Of a DNA stretch of 64,000 nucleotides, positions 58,079-64,000 are shown piece by piece; position 1 is the stretch's first letter, and each line of letters starts with the position of its first letter. The position numbers and the translations under genes are program-made. The notes beneath the pieces were generated by a model. The model was not told the DNA's origin, made no database searches, and worked only from the letters and a program-made list of their open reading frames with translations. Source of the stretch: Clostridium manihotivorum (GTDB lineage Bacteria; Bacillota; Clostridia; Clostridiales; Clostridiaceae); contig NZ_CP025746.1 of the NCBI RefSeq assembly GCF_004015185.1, positions 3,799,776-3,863,775 on the forward strand. Reading direction: 5' to 3'.

Positions 58079-58888
58079 ATGAAGTATTTAAGTAGTATAT
58101 TGAAGGGTGTCTTTATAGGAATAGCCACGGTAGTACCTGGAGTTAGCGGAGGAACTATGGCAATCATCTTAGGAATATATGATGATTTAATACATGCCAT
58201 GGGTTCATTTTTTACGGACTGGAAAAAACATTCCTTATTTTTGCTACAGGTTGGTTTAGGTGGACTTATAGGGATAGGTCTTTTAAGCAAATTATTAGAA
58301 ACCATTATAGGTAGATACCCTACTATGATGCAATATCTTTTTATTGGCATTATAATTGGTGGATTACCAGTGCTGTACAATAAAGCTAATACAAAAGTGA
58401 AAAAATCTACAGCTGATTTTATTTTTCTTCTGTTAGGATTTGCTATAGTTTTTCTATTAGGCTCTGATCCAAACACAGTTAGCACAATGGCCTCAGGTAA
58501 AGAAACTTCAAATTTATTATTTCTTTTTATATCTGGAATAGTAATTGCCATAGCACTTATATTGCCAGGCATCAGTGCTTCTTTTATGCTCTTAACCTTA
58601 GGCTTATATGAAACCACTTTAAAAGCTATAAACACACAAAATATCGCTTTTCTACTTCCAATAGGCCTTGGAATATTAGTTGGTACACTAGCCTCCACTA
58701 AACTTATAGAAAAGTTTTTAAATAAGTATCCAAACAAAGCCTACATGCTAATAATCGGTTTTGTATTAGGTTCTCTCATTGCAGTATTTCCTGGTATCCC
58801 TGTTGGATGGGACATCATATCCTCAACTATTGCATTCATAATAGGTTTAAGTGGTATTCACTTATTCAGTAGTAAAGTTTCTAACTAA
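58079..58888 (+). CDS. DUF368 membrane protein (polyprenyl-phosphate transporter family)
   Basis: The 269-residue protein has about eight membrane helices and the DUF368 signatures GIATVVPGVSGGTMAIILG near the N-terminus and ALILPGISASFMLL in the second half, an inverted repeat of related motifs. DUF368 members have been identified as undecaprenyl-phosphate flippases. AAGGAG precedes the ATG. Confidence 0.9.
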   Translation: MKYLSSILKGVFIGIATVVPGVSGGTMAIILGIYDDLIHAMGSFFTDWKKHSLFLLQVGLGGLIGIGLLSKLLETIIGRYPTMMQYLFIGIIIGGLPVLYNKANTKVKKSTADFIFLLLGFAIVFLLGSDPNTVSTMASGKETSNLLFLFISGIVIAIALILPGISASFMLLTLGLYETTLKAINTQNIAFLLPIGLGILVGTLASTKLIEKFLNKYPNKAYMLIIGFVLGSLIAVFPGIPVGWDIISSTIAFIIGLSGIHLFSSKVSN

Positions 58889-59067
58889 TAAATCTAATTT
58901 TTCATTATCCTTAAATATATATCAGTTCAGCCAAAAAATAAGGTTATTAAAATACTAGCTTTATCTCCAGCAGAATTGAATTATATTCCACTTAATCCAC
59001 TAGACAAATAAGCCACTTTCATCAAAATATCTTATAGATTTTTGATAGAAGTAGTACATCTATAAGT

Positions 59068-59097
59068 AAAATAAAAAGGAAGTTGTTTTAACTTCCT
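59068..59097 (-). terminator. Terminator of the gene at 59109
   Basis: Stem AGGAAGTT/AACTTCCT with a 5-base loop then TTTTTATTTTAC on the minus strand. Confidence 0.85.
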
Positions 59098-59108
59098 CTT
59101 CATTATCT

Positions 59109-59855
59109 TTATTCAGAAAATATTTTCTCATATATCTTTAAATCATTTTCACTTTTACCATCTAGAAGCCCATAATAATGATTCTTATCTACATTCTTCT
59201 TAATCTTTTTTTCTGTAATTATATCATTAAGAACCTGTATTGCATCTAACCTACCACCTTCATTATAAATGGTGCTAGCCGCATTAAAAGACTTACCATC
59301 TTTAAGATTTATATTATACACCAAATCTGTATAACCTCTCCCTCTTGTCTTAGCTTTTATATCACAAGATACGATATCATTATAACTATATGTTATCTCT
59401 TTTGATTGAATGATATTATGCCTTATTATCTTGTTAGGTGAGAGTTCATAATAATTTTTTATGCTATAAAGAAACGCTGTGGATAAAAATACAAATATCA
59501 TAAGAAAACATACATTGTATCTAAAAGAACCAATCTTACTCTTTGAAGGTATCTCATTTATTGTTCCAAAGCTTATTTCATATACCACATATCTTTTGGA
59601 AAGTCGTAAAATAACAAAATACAAAACCAGGGTTAGTATGACTATTGCAGGAATCACTGAATATATAGCCGTGTTTAAAAAAGTATTAGAAATTAAGAAG
59701 CTTTGGGCTTGCCTATTGTTTACCACAAGCTTATCTACCATTAACTCTATACCAAATAAATATAACAAACAGACTAATATCAGTAATATTCCAATACCAA
59801 TTCTCTTTATAAGTTGTCCCATATTTTCTACATCATTAAAAAAGCCACTACCCAT
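59109..59855 (-). CDS. Hypothetical membrane protein
   Basis: The 248-residue protein has three hydrophobic segments (about residues 18-42, 58-85, 112-130) and a C-terminal hydrophilic domain (about 140-248) that may face the outside or cytoplasm. No domain recognised. GGGGG precedes the ATG by eight bases. It has its own terminator. Confidence 0.75.
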   Translation of the reverse strand: MGSGFFNDVENMGQLIKRIGIGILLILVCLLYLFGIELMVDKLVVNNRQAQSFLISNTFLNTAIYSVIPAIVILTLVLYFVILRLSKRYVVYEISFGTINEIPSKSKIGSFRYNVCFLMIFVFLSTAFLYSIKNYYELSPNKIIRHNIIQSKEITYSYNDIVSCDIKAKTRGRGYTDLVYNINLKDGKSFNAASTIYNEGGRLDAIQVLNDIITEKKIKKNVDKNHYYGLLDGKSENDLKIYEKIFSE

Positions 59856-60003
59856 GGTTAAATCCCCCTAATAAATACCATCCTCTTTAGTTTTATAATG
59901 AATATTAATTCATAAAATGTGCATCATGGTTATTATAAGATATATTGAATAAAAATTCCCATGAATATTGTCGAATCAAATTATTTTTTATTATTATGGA
60001 TTC

Positions 60004-60031
60004 AAGTGGTACATCTTTATATGTACCACTT
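60004..60031. repeat. Perfect 11-bp hairpin AAGTGGTACAT
   Basis: Arms AAGTGGTACAT/ATGTACCACTT with a 6-base loop. AAGTGGTACA recurs at 60104-60113. Confidence 0.5.
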
Positions 60032-60050
60032 CATACTTAAGTTCATATTT

Positions 60051-60086
60051 ATAAAAGCTCCTCTCAAAACCCAGAGGAGCTTTTAT
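60051..60086 (-). terminator. Terminator of the KdpD-like gene
   Basis: A perfect 14-bp stem (ATAAAAGCTCCTCT and complement, 8-base loop) lies about 30 bases after the stop. The T-run TTTTATAAAT is short. Confidence 0.7.
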
Positions 60087-60116
60087 AAATAGTGTTCTGA
60101 TTGAAGTGGTACAGCT

Positions 60117-61253
60117 TTAGTTAGGGATTATATGAAATTCTACACCTTCTGTATTTTTTATAAGTCTTGTAAGCATCTTCATTCTAAAATAACTTCTAAA
60201 TCTTTTCTTGAACGAAATATTATTTCCTATAATTACGAATGTAATATAATTCTCACTTATATATTTACATAATGACTTAATGTAAGACTTACTCTCAACA
60301 ACTAAAAACTTGGCTCCTACCCTTTCAGATATTGTTTTTAGCCTAAGCTCTAGTTGAGATAGCTTGCTACTACCTAGATTAAATAGGTTAGTTTCTCTTA
60401 TATAAATAACAAATATTTCAGAATTAAATCTTTCTGCCATCTTTTCTCCTCTAACAACTAATTTCCTAGAAGCAGCTTCTGAATCTATTATCACCATTAT
60501 TCTCTCTGCCACATGCCAATTTAAATTTATATTTTTTTGTTTCATATAATTATATAAATCTGTATCAACCTCCTCAGCTACTGCTTTTAAGCAAATACTT
60601 CTTAAAGCATTTAGAGTATTCTTATTATAATAGTTTTCAATTCTACTGTTGTAGTATTCCTTGAATACTTTTCCTTCCCTAAATCTTTTTATTAGTTCTT
60701 CTGGTGGTAAGTCAACCACTATAACCTCATCTGCTTTGTCTATAACCTCATAAGGAACCAACTCCGAAACATCTACCCTAGTAATATTAGTAGTTAAAAA
60801 GTTTAAGCTTTCTATATGTTGCACATTAAGAGTGGTTATAACATTTATACCAGCACTGAGAATCTCTAGCACATCCTGGTATCTTTTTTTATTCTTTGAC
60901 GACGGTGGATTACTATGTGCTAACTCATCTATCAAAACAACCTCAGGTTTTAACTGTATTATTCTATCTACATCAGGCTCATAAAATATCTTACCTTTGT
61001 ATTTAATCTCCTTTAAAGGAACCTGCTCAATTCCTTCCTTATTTTTTTCTGTATCTGCTCTATTTTGAGTTTCTAGATATCCTATGACAACATTCTGCCC
61101 ATATTTTATCCTTCTTTTTGCTTCATTTAGCATAGAATAAGTTTTTCCTACTCCTGGAGCATAGCCTAAAAATATCTTCAATTTCCCACGATAGGAACCT
61201 TCAGCAATCTTTAAAGCTAACTCCGGACTTGTTCTTATAAACTTACTGCACAT
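60117..61253 (-). CDS. KdpD sensor domain/USP protein without kinase (copy 1)
   Basis: The 378-residue protein matches the N-terminal half of KdpD: Walker A GYAPGVGKTYS (residues 30-40), VVIGYLETQNRAD, LIDELAHSNPPSSKN and INVITTLNVQHIES, followed by a UspA-like domain (about 245-378). The four-helix and histidine kinase half is absent and the stop is clean, so it is a natural short form. In KdpD this region senses K+ or nucleotide signals, and in Gram-positives the USP part can bind c-di-AMP. GAGG precedes the ATG. Confidence 0.9.
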   Translation of the reverse strand: MCSKFIRTSPELALKIAEGSYRGKLKIFLGYAPGVGKTYSMLNEAKRRIKYGQNVVIGYLETQNRADTEKNKEGIEQVPLKEIKYKGKIFYEPDVDRIIQLKPEVVLIDELAHSNPPSSKNKKRYQDVLEILSAGINVITTLNVQHIESLNFLTTNITRVDVSELVPYEVIDKADEVIVVDLPPEELIKRFREGKVFKEYYNSRIENYYNKNTLNALRSICLKAVAEEVDTDLYNYMKQKNINLNWHVAERIMVIIDSEAASRKLVVRGEKMAERFNSEIFVIYIRETNLFNLGSSKLSQLELRLKTISERVGAKFLVVESKSYIKSLCKYISENYITFVIIGNNISFKKRFRSYFRMKMLTRLIKNTEGVEFHIIPN

Positions 61254-61307
61254 TCTATTACCTCTTAAATTTTAATTTTCTGCTTATCTATTCATATAGC
61301 AAGCGCT

Positions 61308-61339
61308 ATAGGGAAACAGCTTTAACTATTAATTTATAT
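61308..61339. repeat. Dispersed repeat copy 3
   Basis: It begins ATAGGGAAACAGCTTTAACT and continues ATTAATTTATA. It matches copy 2 at 57221 over most of its length. Confidence 0.45.
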
Positions 61340-61345
61340 ATGCAT

Positions 61346-61380
61346 GATGATCCACAGAATCCTGGATCATCTTATCCACA
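61346..61380. promoter_or_regulatory. Hairpin followed by DnaA-box-like sequence
   Basis: Arms GATGATCCA/TGGATCATC (9 bp, 8-base loop) are followed by TTATCCACA (61372-61380), an exact DnaA box. ATCCACAGAA occurs twice. It lies between the two KdpD-like genes and could be regulatory or chance. Confidence 0.4.
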
Positions 61381-61503
61381 GAAGCCGGATTTACCAAACA
61401 TACATAAATTGAGTTTTCGTAAATGATACCTATATATTTCATTTCTTAAAGTTATTAGAACTTTCGCTAAACATATGAACCTTTTTGCTAATAAAATTGA
61501 ATT

Positions 61504-62589
61504 TTAGTAAGGTATTATATGGTACTCTACATTTCTTGAATATTTAAGAAGCTTGCTTATTGTTGATCCTCTAAGGATAGTCTGAAGCTTTGTTCTTTTG
61601 CTTTTCCCAATTATAACCTGAGTTGCATCAATTGATTTAATAAATTTGCTTAATTCCTTGGAGATGCTATTACCTTTAAGCATTTTAAAACTTCCTCCAA
61701 CAGATATAGTTAACTTTCTATATTTCTCCAATATTTCTATATCTTTTTCACTAATCCCTGGAGCAAACCTATGAGTACATTCTACAGCTACTACTATAAA
61801 ATCACATTTAAGAGCCTTAGAGATCCGTGCTCCTCTTCTAATTAAATTTATAGCTTTAGGATTGGAGCTTACGCATACAACTACCTTGTCCCTTTTTATT
61901 GCTTTTTCTCCAAAAAACTGGTTAATACCTTCATTAAGGTATTTACTAGTCCCCATAGATGCTTCAATTAGTGCCATTTCTCTAAGAGCCGTAAGATTAC
62001 CTTTTCTAAAGAAATTATTTAAGGCTCTACCTATTATTTCGGTATTGTATATTTTCCCTCTAGCTAGCCTATTTATTAATGCATCTGGAGTTAAATCTAC
62101 AAATACTATTTCATCAGCAGAGTTTAATACATAATCAGGTATTGTTTCATTAATACTTATCTCTGTTATTCTTTCAACCACATCATTCAAGCTCTCTAAA
62201 TGCTGAATATTTAAAGTTGATATTACATTTATTCCGTACTCTAAAATCTCCTCAATATCTTCATATCTTTTAGTATTTTTGCTACTAGGAACATTAGTAT
62301 GAGCAAGCTCGTCTATTAATACATACCTAGGATTTATTTCTATAATCTTCTCTTTATCCAATTCCTCAAATATCTTATCTCTATATTGTATCTTTTTCCT
62401 TGGTACCATAGGCAGGTCATTTATTTGTTCTTCTGTATCAAGCCTTCCGTGAGTTTCTAGATATCCAATAATAATGTCTTCCCCTGCCTTGAGCATTTCA
62501 TTGGCATCCTTTAGCATGGTATAGGTTTTCCCTACTCCAGGTGCATAACCAAGATATATCTTTAATCTTCCTTTTTTAATACTACTCAT
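61504..62589 (-). CDS. KdpD sensor domain/USP protein without kinase (copy 2)
   Basis: The protein of 361 residues has Walker A GYAPGVGKTYT (residues 14-24), IIGYLETHGRLDTEEQ, LIDELAHTNVPSSKNTKRYEDIEEIL in part, and a C-terminal USP domain (VVVCVSSNPKAINLIRRGARIS). It resembles copy 1 throughout and also lacks a kinase. Start at ATG 62589 (AGAGG five bases before); an ATG at 62622 overlaps the response regulator stop but has no binding site. Lies 29 bases after the receiver-TPR gene. Confidence 0.9.
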   Translation of the reverse strand: MSSIKKGRLKIYLGYAPGVGKTYTMLKDANEMLKAGEDIIIGYLETHGRLDTEEQINDLPMVPRKKIQYRDKIFEELDKEKIIEINPRYVLIDELAHTNVPSSKNTKRYEDIEEILEYGINVISTLNIQHLESLNDVVERITEISINETIPDYVLNSADEIVFVDLTPDALINRLARGKIYNTEIIGRALNNFFRKGNLTALREMALIEASMGTSKYLNEGINQFFGEKAIKRDKVVVCVSSNPKAINLIRRGARISKALKCDFIVVAVECTHRFAPGISEKDIEILEKYRKLTISVGGSFKMLKGNSISKELSKFIKSIDATQVIIGKSKRTKLQTILRGSTISKLLKYSRNVEYHIIPY

Positions 62590-62618
62590 ACATACCTCTA
62601 AACCTAGCTCAATATAAT

Positions 62619-63227
62619 TCATTTAAACATATCATATATACTATTAAACCTTACAGCTTGTTCCAAATCACCTATACCTTCATTAACCTTACTAATTAGT
62701 TTATAAATTTCTTTATTATAGGGATTTATAGCTAAAGCTTTTTTTAAATTACTAAAAGCTTCATCATAACTACCAATATCTATTTGTTCTTTAGCAGCTT
62801 TTATATATACTTCTTCAATAAGATCAATCTTTTCACAATTTATATCATCTTTATTAGCTTTGTTGCTATCTTCGAATTCATCTATGACAGAGTTAACTCT
62901 TTCAGGTGAAAATGGCTTTTGAAGATAAGCAAATGCTCCAAGTTTAGTGCAGTCTATGGCATTTTTTACTGTTGCAAAGGCTGTCATTATTATAACAGCA
63001 CAGTTTATATTTTTACCTCTTAATTCTTTTAGCACTTCAGTACCACTGATGCCAGGCATTCTTATATCTAAAAAGATAAGATCTATTATCTCTCCTTGAC
63101 TTTCTATGATTTCTAAAGCCTTTGCTCCATTTTCCGCTAATACTACCTGGTAATCTCTTATTTCCAAACAAGTCCTTAGCATATTTCTTATATTTTTCGT
63201 ATCATCTATAATTAGAACTTTTTTCAT
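62619..63227 (-). CDS. Response regulator receiver with TPR-like tail
   Basis: The 202-residue protein has a receiver domain (residues 1-120) with Asp8-Asp9, phospho-acceptor Asp54 (IFLDIRMPG), Thr82 and Lys104. The tail (about 135-202; AKEQIDIGSYDEAFSNLKKALAINP in part) forms two TPR-like repeats instead of a DNA-binding domain. It is therefore not a KdpE ortholog; output is probably by protein contact. The ATG at 63227 has AAAGGAG five bases upstream. Confidence 0.92.
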   Translation of the reverse strand: MKKVLIIDDTKNIRNMLRTCLEIRDYQVVLAENGAKALEIIESQGEIIDLIFLDIRMPGISGTEVLKELRGKNINCAVIIMTAFATVKNAIDCTKLGAFAYLQKPFSPERVNSVIDEFEDSNKANKDDINCEKIDLIEEVYIKAAKEQIDIGSYDEAFSNLKKALAINPYNKEIYKLISKVNEGIGDLEQAVRFNSIYDMFK

Positions 63228-63351
63228 TATTGCTCCTTTATTAACTAAAAAACACATATATTTGTCTAATAAATACTTGACCCACCACAATAAATTTAGT
63301 TTTTGGCAATTTAGAGTATATTAAGAAATAAAATTATATTACAAATTTCTT

Positions 63352-64000
63352 TTAACCTATATCCTCTGTATCTCTTACTGGTAGACAGAATATAAACTTA
63401 CTTCCTTTTTCAAGCTCACTTTCACACCATATATCTCCACCGTGGGCTTTAACAATATCCTTTGCGATAGCAAGTCCTAAGCCTGTGCTCTCTGGCATAA
63501 CCTCAAACCCCTCAACTCTAACAAATTTTTCAAAGATCTTTTCAATAAATTCCTTTGGTATACCTCTACCAGTATCCTTAACGTATATAAATACATTACT
63601 ATCATCTTTATAAGCCCCAACAGTTATAGAACCTTTCTCAGTGTATCTAATTGCATTAGAAATTATGTTATTAAGAACCCAGGATATTTTTTCACTGTCT
63701 CCAACTATATTTGGCAACTTATCTTCTATTTCATAATAAATTGATATTTTTTTACCTTCTATAAGCTTTTTGAACTTACTTATAGATTTATAAATTATCT
63801 CTAACATATTACAGGATTCCATATCAAAGGCAGCCTTATCGGTTTCCAGCTTTGATATCTTTAAAAGATTCATTACAAGACCATTTAATTTCTCAACATC
63901 TTCCTTTAGAGTATCCAATATTCTATTTTGCTTTTCATTCAACGCTCCTAACTTTTTATCATTTAAAAGTCCTACCCCCATCATAAGTGAAGTAAGTGGA
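63352..64000 (-). CDS. Sensor histidine kinase (5' part outside window)
   Basis: The C-terminal 216 residues are present, entering the window at PLTSLMMGVGLLND just after the phospho-acceptor His region. The ATPase core shows an N box (VLNNIISNAIRYT), G1 (DTGRGIPKEF) and G2 (STGLGLAIAKDIVKAHGG). The stop is at 63352. Lying ahead of the receiver-TPR and two KdpD-like genes, it could be the missing kinase partner. Sensor domain unseen. Confidence 0.93.
   Translation of the reverse strand, partial: PLTSLMMGVGLLNDKKLGALNEKQNRILDTLKEDVEKLNGLVMNLLKISKLETDKAAFDMESCNMLEIIYKSISKFKKLIEGKKISIYYEIEDKLPNIVGDSEKISWVLNNIISNAIRYTEKGSITVGAYKDDSNVFIYVKDTGRGIPKEFIEKIFEKFVRVEGFEVMPESTGLGLAIAKDIVKAHGGDIWCESELEKGSKFIFCLPVRDTEDIG

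Noticed and set aside
58051..58737. 228-codon minus-strand ORF
   Set aside because: It lies opposite the DUF368 gene, has no binding site and its protein shows no family features.
1..64000. CRISPR array, tRNA or rRNA genes, prophage
   Set aside because: No regularly spaced repeats, no cloverleaf or rRNA segments, and no phage structural genes were recognised on either strand.

Overview
The window is low-GC DNA from a spore-forming, fermentative Firmicute, most likely a Clostridium sensu stricto relative. The evidence is the AT-rich base composition, strong AGGAGG-type ribosome binding sites, the sporulation genes spoVM, ylbJ, cwlD and an alpha/beta SASP, acetate formation by pta-ackA, and gene order matching the Bacillus yloC-to-smc and ylb regions.

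Positions 1-34,000 are a dense, mostly minus-strand core housekeeping block. Read in the direction of transcription (right to left) it runs yicC-remA-gmk-rpoZ-coaBC-priA-def-fmt-zinc protease-rsmB-rlmN-stp-prkC-rsgA-rpe-thiN-spoVM, then rpmB on the opposite strand, asp23-fakA, recG, rsmD-coaD-coiled-coil protein, then tmcAL and ylbJ on the plus strand. It continues with pta-ackA, yceD-rpmF-plsX, acpP, rnc, a radical SAM gene, a 32-codon membrane peptide and smc, which is cut by the window edge. The block links translation quality control, cofactor and phospholipid synthesis, Ser/Thr phosphorylation and chromosome maintenance. Two genes too short for ordinary ORF calling, spoVM and the 32-codon peptide, are supported by ribosome binding sites and position.

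Positions 34,000-44,000 hold looser accessory genes: an NCS2 purine permease behind a consensus promoter and a guanine riboswitch, an asparaginase, thiol peroxidase, small hypothetical proteins, a SASP, a YitT membrane protein, a chemoreceptor, a Dabb-domain protein and the spore-cortex amidase cwlD.

Positions 44,108-47,031 are a nested transposon. An IS66-family element with 16-bp terminal inverted repeats and an 8-bp T target duplication has been invaded, left of its transposase gene, by an IS630-family element whose own transposase is broken by two homopolymer frameshifts.

Positions 47,000-60,000 hold transport and regulation. There is an MFS exporter with a strong promoter and two matching operators, an unusual long ArsR-type regulator with a stand-alone PTS IIB-like protein, a MocR regulator coupled to D-Ala-D-Ala ligase, a large coiled-coil FtsX-type ABC exporter with a self-regulated TetR repressor, and a DUF368 (polyprenyl-phosphate carrier) gene behind a perfect palindrome.

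Positions 60,000-64,000 carry what looks like a dismantled Kdp signalling system: a separate histidine kinase (cut by the window end), a receiver-TPR protein without a DNA-binding domain, and two KdpD sensor/USP proteins that have no kinase.
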